Numbered from the stretch's first letter, positions 1 through 6,959 are shown. The stretch is 14,334 nucleotides of DNA from Baffinella frigidus (GCA_026770585.1 MU647181.1:47253-61586), one strand, 5' to 3'. Notes: generated by a model not told the origin, from the sequence alone. Numbers and translations are program-made.

Positions 1-20
1 GGGGGGGGGGGGGGGGGGGG
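1..20. repeat. G homopolymer at window edge
   Basis: Twenty consecutive G open the window. This may be a real poly-G tract or an artefact at an assembly edge or gap; the sequence alone cannot tell. Confidence 0.9.
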
Positions 21-61
21 AACAACGATGGGTCGCCGCAGCTTCATGATGCTGCATTTTA

Positions 62-198
62 ATCTCCATACAAGTATCAATTAATTGCTTTTCGGCAACG
101 AAAATTACTACACGATTTGCTCATAAAAGTATTAGTAGAGCGTTTGTGTAGTAAATTTCGTTGCGCCAAAAGCAATTAATTAATACTTTTGTGGAGAT
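62..198. mobile_element. Fold-back MITE-like element, family F1 copy a
   Basis: The element runs from ATCTCCATACAAGTAT to ATACTTTTGTGGAGAT and nearly its whole length is an inverted repeat. Each arm carries the inner motif CAACGAAATTTACTACAC (or AAAATT) near a short centre. It contains no open frame of note, so it would be non-autonomous. Copies b (4420-4555) and c (13488-13626) have the same ends and similar length. The A/T-rich flanks of copies a and b are also alike, so the true borders may lie a few bases further out. No clear target duplication is seen. Confidence 0.85.
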
Positions 199-203
199 GA
201 ATT

Positions 204-865
204 TAGGGTCACAAAGGGACACCAGCAACGCACCCAGCGTCACGGTTAAGAAGGGTGCTGGGTGCGTTGTTGACGACTAAGACGGGTGCTGGGTGCGCTG
301 TTGTCACGGTTAAGACGGGTGTGTTGCTGGCATCCCTGTGGCCCCTCTCGATTAGACCTTTCTCGTCCGAGAGACAATTCGGCTACGACGACCAACGCAT
401 GCACGGTCAAGGTCAAGACTCTGCCGAGTTCGCAGAGAGTTGAAGCATGCGGGGGTGGGCGTTGGCTGGATGGTAGGAGGGGGTGTGTGGAATGGACCGG
501 CGGAGGGGGTGTGCGGAATGGACCGGCGGAGGGTGGTGTGTGTGAGATGAATCGGAGGAGGGTAGCAGTGGGACATCGAGCAAGTCTCACAGTTTTGAAG
601 CGTTCAGGGGTGGGCGTCAGGTGGATGGGAGGGGGGGGGGGGTTGTTCTCCGACATGCAATTAATATTGAGGGGTATCTCTGCCAATGCCTACATTCCCC
701 TCTTGCAATTAATGCATTATTTGGTGGTTTGGTTGTCGGGACCTCGAGAGAAATCTTTCACCTGAATCCTTCAGGAAATGGACTTTTAAAATGAAAAGCC
801 GAGACCGGATTTCCGGTCTCGTCTTTTAAAACCGTGCTCATGGGAGGAGGGGATGCGCTCGGGAC
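204..865. other. Gene-poor stretch below copine exon 4
   Basis: On the minus strand this follows the last recognised copine exon, so it is intron or still unrecognised exon. It holds a tandem repeat of about 32 bp (roughly 240-330, core GGGTGCTGGGTGCG), a 27-bp G-rich tandem (about 484-545, core AATGGACCGGCGGAGG) and two related blocks near 439 and 591 (core GGGGTGGGCGT). A 15-nt piece at 736-750 repeats the 3' end and donor of copine exon 4. The long frames on both strands run through these repeats and match no family I know. Confidence 0.6.
800..821. repeat. Short perfect hairpin with A/T-rich flanks
   Basis: CGAGACCGG and CCGGTCTCG form a perfect stem around a four-base ATTT loop. CTTTTAAAA-like words on both sides extend the symmetry. 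It may be a very small fold-back element or a structured piece of the copine intron. No U-run follows on either strand, so it is not called a terminator. Confidence 0.55.
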
Positions 866-946
866 CTCGAGAGAGCCGATGAAGTCATGATCATCCAGCT
901 TCGTCGAGCTGTGCTTGTCCGAGTCATACACCAGGAACCGGATGTC
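866..946 (-). CDS. Copine exon 4
   Basis: The acceptor is GGGGCGGGGCAG|GACATC, phase 0. It encodes [14 protein letters not shown] and then [13 protein letters not shown], the last calcium loop and strand of C2A. The end is set at CTCGAG|GTCCCG, where copine similarity stops; the frame stays open for about 37 further codons into a hairpin region, so the 3' border is less sure than the 5' border. Partial copies lie at 1232-1295 and 1539-1580. Confidence 0.82.
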
Positions 947-3272
947 CTGCCCCGCCCCAATTTAATTTCGGAACAAGGCTCATTCTGTCGGAACAAGACA
1001 GATTCCGCTACCGCCTCCGCTACCGCCAAGACAGATTCCGCTACCGCCATTTCGGAACAAGACAGATTCCGCTACCGCCATTTCGGAACAAGACAGATTC
1101 CGCTACCGCCTCATCAGAGAGCCCGTTGCCGATACCAAGATGGCCACCGTGCATCCAACCCCACGGATTCTCGGATCGGCATTGAGATACACAGAACAAG
1201 AACCCGTCCGTGTCGGTGGTGAAAATCCGCCCAAGGTTGGGGGCATAGTCCGAGTCATACAGCAGGAACCGAATGTCCTGCACCCCAATTTGTTTGTTAC
1301 TTTTCGTCTCCTTTGTTACTTTTTGTCTACCGTCCGTGTCCGTGTTTGGTACCTTCCGTCGCCTTATAACCCAACTTCATATCCATCGTCTCCTACCATC
1401 ATAATCTACCTAACCCTGCAGTAGGGTTATACGCTTTGATATGCAAGAAATCGGCGTGGCTCGACTGTTTCCAGACTCGGCTTGGCAGTGAGCCGCACAG
1501 ACCCAGCCCCCATCTCTTTCTGTGGTACAACCGAACGAGGTTGGGTGCATAGTCAGTCGATCCGACTCAATCAGCAGAATGATTGTACGGTTGCCACAGA
1601 GTGATAATTCCTGTGAATCAGAAGAATTATTACCCTCGGACGCGAGAGCCCAGACCGTTTGAGGAACAGGAGAGAGAGAGGTTTAGGGTTTAGGTTTAAG
1701 GGTTTTAGGTTTAGGTTTAGAGTTTAGGGTTCAGGGTTTTGGGTTCAGGGTTTAGAGTTTAGGTTTAGGGGGTTAAGGTTTAAGGTTTTAGGTTTTGGGT
1801 TTAGAGTTTATGGTTTATGGTTTATGGTTTATGGTTAATGGTTTAGGGTTTGGGGCTCAGGGTTTATGGCTCAAGGTTTAGTGTTCAGGGCTTAGGGTTC
1901 AGGGCTTAGGGTTCAGAGTTCAGGGTTCAGGGCTTAGGGTTTAGAGTTTAGGGTTTAGGGTTACACCTGGTGCTGCTCGAAGAAGTAATCAACCTCGACG
2001 GTCTTGCTGAACGTGGGGTTCAGGTTATTCTTGATCACCTCCGTGCGCGCTGCGGGGAACCAAAGTTACTCTCCGCAAAACATATGACGTATTTGTTAAT
2101 AACGTTGAGCCTACTCCGCGCCCGGAGGGGGACGTCTATGAGACGTTTACGGTCCATCTAAGAGTCTTTGATTAAAATCATTGTAAAAAGGAGGCCATAC
2201 CGATCACGTTTCGATAACTACACTTCACATTCGATAAATACACTTGAAAGGTTGCAAAAAGTTCCAAAAACAGACATAGACTCCCAAAATAGACTTTCTC
2301 GTCAGCAAAACGTCGTTTGTGTCAGTACGTGATGATTATCTGCAAAAATCCGCCTCATCTCGTCTACGTACCGAATCTGCATATTATGCAGAGTGCTTTG
2401 AGCCATCTGAATTCTCGTAGTTTCCTGGCCCCGGGCGCGGACTTGCATTGACGAATTGCTTTTGGGCAACGAAACCTACTACAAATGCTTTGCTATCACT
2501 AGCAGTCATACCATGCATTCATTGCTTTCAAGCAACGAAATTTACTACACGATTGGGTCATGCTAGTAATAGCAAAGCACTTGTGTGTAGTAAATTTCGT
2601 TGCGCCAAAACGATAGGGCCATGCTAGTAATAGCAAAGCATTTGTGTAGTAAATTTGGTTGCGATAAAAGCAATTGATCAATTCGTTTGCGGTGATGAAC
2701 GTGTTAGCCCCAACACCACTGACTGCAGGAATCGCTGCTTAGGGTTTGTGGTTTAAAGTTGAGGATTTAGGGTTTCGGGTTTCGGGTTTCGGGTTTATGG
2801 TTTGGGGTTCAGGATTTGGGGTTTCGGGTTTAGGGGTCAGGGGTTTGGGCTTCAGGTTTCAGGTTCCAGGGTTGGGATCAAAGTTGAGGGTCTCGGGTTT
2901 CAGGTTTCGGCACGCCAGCAGGGTTTTGGCTCCTTCAGAACGTCCGACCGCGGAGCGTGACAGGGGGACGAGGAGCCTGGGGGGTACCGTACTCTTGCCA
3001 GCGGCCTCCCGCAGGCTTCAACTCGATGACCACGAAGGGGTCACTTTCTGCCACACGCCGCTTTCTCGTCAGCAGTGGGTTGCACAGGCCCTGTCAAACG
3101 ACATCACTGAACAGCTGTGGGATGCAAAAAACATGTTCCGATTGTGGTTCGCTATCGCAGGGGATGGCGGGGCCTCACTCGAGAAGGTGTCCTTGTTTGC
3201 CAGCTTCTTGCACTCCAGTGAGAGCTTCACCTTGGAGTGCGGCACGGCGCCGGGAGCCGAAGGAGTCGCCAT
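866..3272 (-). CDS. Copine, 5' part (first C2 domain), exons 1-4
   Basis: Copines are calcium-dependent phospholipid-binding proteins with two C2 domains and a C-terminal vWA-like domain; they are cytosolic and move to membranes. Four minus-strand exons (3272-3179, 3047-2988, 2049-1967, 946-866) join in phase into 106 codons, almost a whole C2A domain. Family motifs in order are [16 protein letters not shown] (residues 26-41), [13 protein letters not shown] (53-65), [10 protein letters not shown] (80-89) and [11 protein letters not shown] (96-106). Asp28, Asp34, Asp87, Asp89 and Asp97 or nearby sit where C2 calcium loops carry aspartates. All introns are GT-AG (131, 938 and 1020 nt). The start ATG at 3272 reads ATGGCG; an in-frame ATG at 3287 is an alternative. 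C2B and the vWA domain are not seen and would lie left of the window. Introns 2 and 3 are loaded with repeats. The family call is firm; the last donor (GTCCCG) is the weakest border. Confidence 0.88.
984..1112. repeat. 31-bp tandem repeat in copine intron 3
   Basis: About four units share the words TTCGGAACAAGACAGATTCC and GCTACCGCC; the last two are exactly 31 bp apart. It starts about 40 bp outside the exon 4 acceptor. The same word occurs once in reverse near 9770-9787, so the unit also exists dispersed. Confidence 0.85.
1232..1295 (-). pseudogene. Partial copy of copine exon 4 with its acceptor
   Basis: On the minus strand GTGCAG|GACATTCGG opens a copy of the first 30 nt of exon 4 ([10 protein letters not shown]), preceded by an intron end like that of exon 4 (AAATTGGGG before the acceptor). 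After YDSD it diverges to [12 protein letters not shown] and lacks the LDDHDFIG part. It has an intact acceptor and an open frame, so it could be an alternative exon, but without the end of the domain a decayed duplicate is more likely. Confidence 0.65.
1539..1580 (-). pseudogene. Second, more decayed copy of copine exon 4
   Basis: The minus strand reads CATTCTGCTGATTGAGTCGG, an 8-base interruption, then CTATGCACCCAACCTCG. This matches the copy at 1232-1295 (CTATGCCCCCAACCTTGG) better than exon 4 itself, so it derives from that copy or shares its source. The reading frame is broken and no acceptor is evident. Confidence 0.5.
1680..1962. repeat. Degenerate telomere-like array in copine intron 3
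   Basis: About 280 bp of irregular GGGTTTAGGGTT, GGTTCAGGG and GGTTTATGG units occur on the plus strand, related to TTTAGGG, the usual telomere unit of plants and many green algae. Units vary from 6 to 8 bases and are not in register, so this is an old internal array and not a chromosome end. It abuts the exon 3 donor. Confidence 0.85.
1967..2049 (-). CDS. Copine exon 3
   Basis: The acceptor is TTCCCCGCAG and the exon starts with two bases that complete the codon split in exon 2 (Ala). It encodes [16 protein letters not shown] and then [11 protein letters not shown], the most conserved part of copine C2A. It ends in phase 0 at CACCAG|GTGTAA; the next codon would be a stop. Confidence 0.93.
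2447..2682. mobile_element. Composite fold-back element in copine intron 2
   Basis: The outer arms ATTGACGAATTGC and GCAATTGATCAAT, followed inward by CAACGAAACCTACTACA and ATGCTTTGCTAT, form one long inverted repeat. Inside, a block of about 59 bp (ATGCTAGTAATAGCAAAGCA then GTAGTAAATTTCGTTGC) is directly duplicated (about 2552-2610 and 2611-2670), together with another left arm near 2520-2550. It is either one element inserted in a relative or an internal duplication. The inner motif ties it to family F1; the ends differ. Confidence 0.8.
2741..2925. repeat. Degenerate telomere-like array in copine intron 2
   Basis: Irregular GGGTTT-based units (GGGTTTCGGGTTTCGG, GGTTTAGGGG, GGTTTCAGGTTCC) run up to about 60 bp from the exon 2 donor. 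They are C-rich when read along the copine transcript. They are more diverged than the array at 1680-1962. Confidence 0.75.
2988..3047 (-). CDS. Copine exon 2
   Basis: The acceptor reads GTGTGGCAG|AAAGTG. The exon encodes [19 protein letters not shown] and ends one base into the next codon before GTACCC. The SDPFxV loop and the following GGRWxE strand match copine C2A. Reading through the donor soon meets a stop, which supports splicing here. Confidence 0.9.
3179..3272 (-). CDS. Copine exon 1
   Basis: This exon encodes the N-terminus and strand beta-1 ([19 protein letters not shown], residues 13-31) and ends one base into codon 32. The donor reads TCGA|GTGAGG. Joined to exon 2 the split codon becomes Lys and gives DTFSKSDPF, the copine calcium-loop signature. 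That exact restoration of a family motif is the main proof of the splice site. Confidence 0.9.
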
Positions 3273-3952
3273 GATCAATCTGCCCATCGCGGAAGATGTC
3301 AACCACCCCCCAGGTGGCAAAGAACACCTAAAGCGGTATTGGCTGCAAGGCCTCCCCGAGGTGTCATGTTGCTGGGTGTCCGCGCGGTTCCCTCACGAGT
3401 GGCTTCGCTCCTACTCCTGCACGGAGTATTCTCCCGTTTCCCCCTTAGAACCTGAATTCATCACTGAACCGACCAGGCTCCATCCTCGACGCAGGAAAAA
3501 CACGGGGATAAAAGCTTGGGCCACGCGCCGAGAGGGAAATCACGCACACCCCAACCCGTTCTCACCTGTGTCTAGCTCTTCTTCGCCCTCCCTTCTCTTG
3601 AGGAACCCTTTCCTCCCGTTGTAAACGCTAAACCTGACTCAAACTGAGCCAAATTTGACGCAAATTCAAACTTGTTTGAGCTACAACACATTTTATTTTG
3701 ATTTTCGAAGCGATTTGGTTCGCTTTGAAAGGGCCAAAAAGGCATCCAGAGAAGAACGCTTCCGCCAGAGGACCCAAACTGTCCCTTCGTCGACCTTTCT
3801 TATCGCTGGGACGGGTAACGCGCTCGTTCGCTGGCCCAGTCGCTCGGTGAAGGGCGTGGGACGGCTGCAGGAACGGGAAACGGCGGTGCTAAGCGAAGGG
3901 TCGACGCAGATTTTGCAGGCGGGTCTGTTCGGTCGGAGCAAGGAGGTTGGGG
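3273..3952. other. Probable shared upstream region of two divergent genes
   Basis: About 680 bp separate the copine start (minus) from a candidate first exon (plus). A bidirectional promoter and both 5' UTRs would lie here if both starts are right. I see no convincing TATA box; GATAAAAG at 3508-3515 is the only weak candidate. A pyrimidine-rich tract is near 3576-3622 and an A/T-rich patch near 3655-3715. Unlike most of the window the stretch is free of obvious repeats, which suits functional DNA. The long open frames crossing it resemble nothing I know. Confidence 0.4.
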
Positions 3953-4024
3953 ATGGCAGCGGTCGGCGGGGATTCGGGGGACGCTGTGCTGGAAGAATTG
4001 AGGTCTCTCCTGCTCGATCTCGAG
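3953..4024 (+). CDS. Candidate first exon of the PDZ/coiled-coil gene
   Basis: The ATG at 3953 sits in a good context (G at -3 and G at +4) and opens 24 codons, MAAVGGDSGDAVLEELRSLL then LDLE, ending at a possible donor CTCGAG|GTTCGA in phase 0. The frame stays open to about 4228, but the later part is Pro/Arg-rich and less protein-like. The segment is acidic with a leucine-rich amphipathic helix, like the start of a coiled coil. Phase 0 fits the next candidate exon at 4597. Nothing but position, start context and composition supports it, so the call is weak. Confidence 0.35.
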
Positions 4025-4419
4025 GTTCGACCTCCAACCGACCGGCTCCTCACCAAACCCCTGCCCCTGCCCACTCCAAACGCTTACGCGCTTGCTCAAC
4101 CATCCGCGTTGCACAACGCAGGATGCAGTCGGAGGGCTGGGTCCCGAGAGCGTCGACGCAGGATCCGTGGGGATCGCGTTGGAGGGGCGGCGCGTCGTCG
4201 GCCTCATGCCTCTCGCCCCGGCGTTTGATGTGCGTCCACCCCGCCGCGTTCGCGCCTTTTGAACACACCTAGCCTCTTGAGTTCTGAGACGTGAAAAGTT
4301 CCTGTGAATCCGCCTCGATCGCTGCCCCACCAAGGAGAATATCTGAGAGGACGTCGAGCCCAAAATTTCCTACACCTGTGCTAGCGCCACCCTGCTAATG
4401 CCGCGCCTCCCAGATTTTA
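4025..4419. other. Unassigned stretch, probably intron
   Basis: G/C-rich sequence up to about 4260 with overlapping open frames on both strands, then ordinary mixed sequence. I recognise no protein family, repeat or RNA. If the exon at 3953 is real, this is the start of its intron. Confidence 0.4.
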
Positions 4420-4555
4420 ATCTCCATACAAGTACTAATTAATTGCTTTTGGCAACGAAAATTACTACACGATTTGCTCATAAAAGTAATAGTAAAGCGT
4501 TTGTGTAGTAAATTTCGTTGCACCAAAAGCAATTAATTAATACTTTTGTGGAGAT
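4420..4555. mobile_element. Fold-back MITE-like element, family F1 copy b
   Basis: ATCTCCATACAAGTA opens and ACTTTTGTGGAGAT closes a near-palindrome of 136 bp, very close in sequence to the copy at 62-198 including the central GATTTGCTCATAAAAGTA. The A/T-rich flanks (ATTTTA left, GAATT right) are shared with copy a, so part of them may belong to the element. The high identity between copies suggests recent spread. Confidence 0.87.
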
Positions 4556-4596
4556 GAATTCGGTGCACCCGCTTCCTGATCTCAGAAGCTGCCCAG

Positions 4597-4636
4597 GGGT
4601 TCGGGTTTACAATTCAGGGGCCACCCTGGAGGCAGG
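4597..4636 (+). CDS. Candidate PDZ exon: carboxylate-binding loop
   Basis: GCCCAG|GGGTTCGGG is a possible acceptor and CAGG|GTGAGTG a strong donor. The 40 nt encode GFGFTIQGPPWRQ plus one base. GFGF matches the GLGF loop that binds the C-terminal carboxylate of PDZ ligands, and GxGFTIxGPP is typical of strands beta-1 to beta-2. The phase fits 4838, giving WRQ-G-LFAVDT. The piece is short, so chance is possible, but motif, strong donor and position before a clear PDZ core agree. Confidence 0.45.
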
Positions 4637-4837
4637 GTGAGTGTATTTTGAGCATTCTTAAGTCAACTCCCCTTGAAAAGGACTGAGCTCTCAGGACCCC
4701 GTGATGAATGAATTTGGTACAAAAGGTCTAATAAGTATTGTAGTGGTATAAATTATGTCAACTTTTGCGATCAAGGTTTATTCGGGTTTGCCCGCAAGTC
4801 CCCTCCAGGGTGGGTTACGGTTTTAGGGTTTCTAAAG

Positions 4838-5045
4838 GGCTTTTCGCTGTTGACACTCCCCGCACCCCGCACCCGCACCCCTCGTTGCGGATCGCTGATG
4901 CCGATCCCCATCTGAAACAACCCCCCGATTCCCCGGCTGGGCGCAGAGTGGCGCGATCGCCGTCGGAGACGAGATAGTCAGCGTCGACGGCGAGGTGCGC
5001 CCCCACACCCAGCTACACACGGACTACACCCTCATCCGGGGACAT
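4838..5045 (+). CDS. PDZ core exon with a reading-frame break
   Basis: PDZ domains bind C-terminal peptides in scaffold proteins. From 4941 the frame reads AQSGAIAVGDEIVSVDGE (4941-4994), a textbook PDZ core (SGxIxVGDEIxSVDG), then VRPHTQLHTDYTLIRGH, which fits helix alpha-B, up to CAT|GTTTCA at 5045. Upstream, another frame reads GLFAVDT after TCTAAAG at 4837 and later PPDSPA (4921-4938), the usual residues just before AQSGAI. Two extra bases near 4939-4940 separate the frames. Either a small unrecognised intron ends at GCGCAG (4941-4946), or there is a frameshift or sequence error. An alternative donor is GGCGAG|GTGCGC at 4994. A decayed copy follows at 5143. Confidence 0.6.
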
Positions 5046-5142
5046 GTTTCATCTCAAAGAAAATGAATCCCTATTTGTTCATAGGAGTTGGTTCATAGGA
5101 GTTAATTAGGGCCCTAAGTAAATTTGATTAGGGCCAGAATCC

Positions 5143-5372
5143 GGTTGGCGCATAGTGGCGCGATCGCGGTCGGAGACAAGATCTAATCCCGCCGAGTATT
5201 CATAATAAATACGATTTTGGTGTATCTTGAGGGTAGAAATAAGACAGTCGTCTATCTAGACTTCATTTAGAGCCTTAAGATACACCGGAATCGGATCGGA
5301 GATCCCCGAAATCGTATTCATTATGAATACTCTTCCGGATGAGATCGTCAGCGTCGACGGCGAGGTGCGTCC
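5143..5372 (+). pseudogene. Broken copy of the PDZ core exon, split by an insertion
   Basis: The left part (5143-5183) matches 4939-4975 (AGTGGCGCGATCGC, GTCGGAGAC, AGAT) and the right part (5342-5372) continues with GTCAGCGTCGACGGCGAGGT. Between them sits a fold-back element of 158 bp. The left part is preceded by CGCATAG in place of CGCAG, and the right part drifts into PTQRATEA and a stop. It is a duplicated exon that has lost function. Confidence 0.8.
5184..5341. mobile_element. Fold-back element inserted in a PDZ exon copy
   Basis: The arms contain GAGTATTCATAATAAATACG on the left and its near-complement on the right (CGTATTCATTATGAATACTC). GTGTATCTT and AAGATACAC pair further in. AGATC flanks both sides exactly (5179-5183 and 5342-5346). 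Removing the element and one AGATC gives a sequence colinear with the intact copy at 4960-4990, so insertion with a 5-bp target duplication is well supported. The loop holds a 24-bp word found again at 5528-5551. No transposase. Confidence 0.85.
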
Positions 5373-5421
5373 CCCCACCCAGCGGGCTACCGAGGCATTT
5401 TCGCCCCGATTCTGACCATGG

Positions 5422-5479
5422 ATCGGTTAGGATATATGTAGGACCACGCCTATGACCCTACGGATCGCCTACCATAGGG
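5422..5479. repeat. 58-bp direct repeat, copy 1
   Basis: This block (ATCGGTTAGGATATATGTAG to CGCCTACCATAGGG) occurs again without change at 5590-5647. It folds imperfectly (TAGGACC with GGTCCTA, CCTATG with CATAGG), so it may be a small fold-back unit. Confidence 0.85.
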
Positions 5480-5551
5480 TCCTAAGGATTATTCACGTGT
5501 GGGTTAATCGCGGAACCCCTTGGTAGTAAGACAGTCGTCTATCTAGACTTC

Positions 5552-5579
5552 GAGAAGCCGCACAGCTGTGCGGCTTCTC
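5552..5579. repeat. Perfect 28-bp palindrome
   Basis: GAGAAGCCGCACAG is followed directly by its exact complement with no loop. Half of it (CTGTGCGGCTT) is the start of an 82-bp block (5566-5647) whose first 25 or so bases recur at 5648-5673 (CTGTGCGGCTTATCTCCACG), showing a local tandem duplication. Confidence 0.85.
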
Positions 5580-5589
5580 TCCACGTTGA

Positions 5590-5647
5590 ATCGGTTAGGA
5601 TATATGTAGGACCACGCCTATGACCCTACGGATCGCCTACCATAGGG
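5590..5647. repeat. 58-bp direct repeat, copy 2
   Basis: Identical to 5422-5479. It is the larger part of an 82-bp unit that starts inside the palindrome and is followed by a second, truncated start of the same unit at 5648. Confidence 0.85.
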
Positions 5648-5673
5648 CTGTGCGGCTTATCTCCACGTCGAAA

Positions 5674-5973
5674 CAGGTCGATCCAGGTGTCGAGAGCCAG
5701 CCTCGACCAGGGAATCAAGCGTTTTTTTTACGCGAGGCGTCGAGGTCCTGTGCAGTTGCCGAACTTGACCACGCCTCTCTCGACACGGCCCTGGACCTCA
5801 GCTTTCCGCGGGTGTGGGTAATTAGCCTAGAGTAGTTATGGGAAGACGCGGGGTTCCATCTGACACGGTTCGTGTAGCGTTCAGAGCGGGCATGTTCCGT
5901 GATGAATGCACGGTGGGTTGGCGTTGGGCGAGTGGGGTGGGGGGGCGCAAGTCAACCCTAAAACTCCAACCAG
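5674..5973. other. Intron-like stretch with no recognised feature
   Basis: Mixed G/C-rich sequence. Two plus-strand frames of about 70 codons cross it but show no motif. I see no repeat, RNA or exon border of note before the acceptor at 5971-5973. Confidence 0.4.
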
Positions 5974-6016
5974 GCGGGCCTGCGGGAGATGATCAAAGTG
6001 CTGGCGGGAGGGGCGG
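5974..6016 (+). pseudogene. Truncated copy of the PDZ C-terminal exon
   Basis: CCAACCAG|GCGGGC opens a frame reading AGLREMIKVLAGGA, the alpha-B helix that the exon at 6219 also carries (REMIKVLAGGA). It has a proper acceptor, but similarity stops at GGGGCGG and the frame ends in a tandem repeat with TAG. It lacks the final strand SEVRLEVRR. It could be the ancestral exon cut by the repeat, or a later duplicate. Confidence 0.65.
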
Positions 6017-6140
6017 TATAGCTGGAATTCACCGGTATAGCTGGAATTTTAGCTGAAAATTTACCGGTATAGCTGGAATTTTAGCTGAAATTTACCGGGA
6101 TAGCTGAAATTTACCGGTATGTCCGGTATAGCTGAAATTT
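6017..6140. repeat. Tandem repeat, unit ACCGGTATAGCTGGAATTT
   Basis: Five to six irregular units share TATAGCTGRAATTTA and ACCGGTATAGC; TTTTAGCTGAAA is present in some and missing in others. It starts exactly where the PDZ exon copy at 5974 is cut off. Confidence 0.8.
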
Positions 6141-6218
6141 ACTACAGCACCCGACCCGGTTACAAGCTGCAACGGGTTGCTGGTGGGAGGCGGCGACTGA
6201 GGTTGGGGGGGGGGGCAG

Positions 6219-6303
6219 GCGAATCCGAGGGAGATGATCAAGGTTCTGGCGGGAGGGGCGGGGAGCGAGGTCCGCCTCGAGGTCCGCCGCGTGGGCGGCA
6301 CAG
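6219..6303 (+). CDS. PDZ C-terminal exon (helix alpha-B and last strand)
   Basis: The acceptor is GGGGGCAG|GCG and the donor GGCACAG|GTTGTG. The 85 nt encode ANPREMIKVLAGGA and then GSEVRLEVRRVGGT plus one base. REMIKxLAG-GSEVRLEVRR is the usual end of a PDZ domain: the alpha-B helix that lines the peptide groove, then strand beta-6. The exon ends in phase 1, which fits 7352 (split codon Gly). How it joins the core at 4941-5045 is unclear: a direct join to GGCGAG at 4994 leaves the loop short by several residues, while a join after RGH doubles the helix, so an exon may be missed or there may be two PDZ domains. Confidence 0.7.
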
Positions 6304-6425
6304 GTTGTGAGCCCCCCCGAGAGCTGTCGCCTGGCCACACACGAGCCTACGCCTTTTCAACCATCATCAAGTTAAAAAGAGTCATCAAGTTAAAAGAGTC
6401 ATCAAGAAATCCTCCATAAATTGAC

Positions 6426-6462
6426 TAGCGAGGTCTGCCTTCAGGTCCGCCGCGCTGGACAG
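6426..6462 (+). pseudogene. Partial copy of the end of the PDZ C-terminal exon
   Basis: AGCGAGGTCTGCCTTCAGGT reads SEVCLQVRRAG and ends GGACAG|GTTGCGAGCC, matching the end and donor of 6219-6303 (GGCACAG|GTTGTGAGCC). No acceptor precedes it; short AAGTTAAAAGAGTCATC repeats lie upstream at about 6368-6407. Confidence 0.7.
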
Positions 6463-6762
6463 GTTGCGAGCCCTCCGGGTTTCAGGTTGAGGGTTTAGGG
6501 TTTGGGGTACACTCGCAGTCGGGTTGAGACCGTGGGTGGTGCATGGGGCGAACGACTCCTTTTGCGATTGGAGGGGCAGGGTGTCACCCGTTATATACGT
6601 GGAGATAGGTCACCCACCCGATTCTGAAACTGCTCCACACAGCCACATGCCGCCATTGCTGAATCCCGAGCCATTCTTGAAACACCAGAACGCCATCGCT
6701 GAAGTATGGCCACAACACTCAGCCGAAGCCTTTTGCGATTGGAGCGGCAGGGTGCCACACTA
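6463..6762. other. Repeat-bearing part of the intron before 7352
   Basis: A short telomere-like piece (about 6478-6508), then two direct copies of TTTTGCGATTGGAGSGGCAG (about 6559 and 6731). Between them comes the first block of CTGAAACTGCTCCACACAG with CCGCCATTGCTGAATCCCG, which recurs from 6967 on. No exon seen. Confidence 0.6.
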
Positions 6763-6924
6763 ATAGGGTAACGGCCTGACAATGGGGTAGTTAGGCTTAC
6801 GGCATTGCCTAGGACCTCCTACCGTAGGCCGAGACTTTTTGGTCCCAGGATCCCTCGGCCTACGGTAGGAGGTCCTAGGCAATGCCGTCTGCCTAACTAC
6901 CCCATTTTCAGGCCGTTCGCCTAT
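6763..6924. mobile_element. Fold-back element, family F6 copy a
   Basis: A 162-bp near-palindrome from ATAGGGTAACGGCCTGA to TCAGGCCGTTCGCCTAT, with long inner arms (CATTGCCTAGGACCTCCTAC) and a short centre GACTTTTTGGTCCCAGGATC. It is the same length as, and closely matches, 7958-8119. It has no coding capacity and no clear target duplication. Confidence 0.87.
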
Positions 6925-6959
6925 GAACACGTTAAATATGATGTGGAGATACTTCACCT

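Noticed and set aside
370-434. Possible copine exon 5 on the minus strand (CELGRVLTLTV, compare CTLGxIV of copines)
   Set aside because: The resemblance is short and the bases before TGC are CTCTC, with no AG acceptor in phase, so I could not defend it.
246-765. Overlapping frames of 146 and 159 codons on opposite strands
   Set aside because: They consist of translated tandem repeats with no family motif and lie where copine intron sequence is expected.
1680-1962. True telomere
   Set aside because: Units are irregular, the array is internal and lies between two copine exons.
2746-3624. 292-codon plus-strand open frame
   Set aside because: It begins in the telomere-like array and runs antisense across copine exons 1 and 2, whose family motifs and exact splice joins prove the minus strand is coding.
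3655-4363. Frames of 205 (plus) and 187 (minus) codons
   Set aside because: They overlap on opposite strands in G/C-rich sequence, have Arg/Pro/Ser-rich products without motif, and compete with the better start at 3953.
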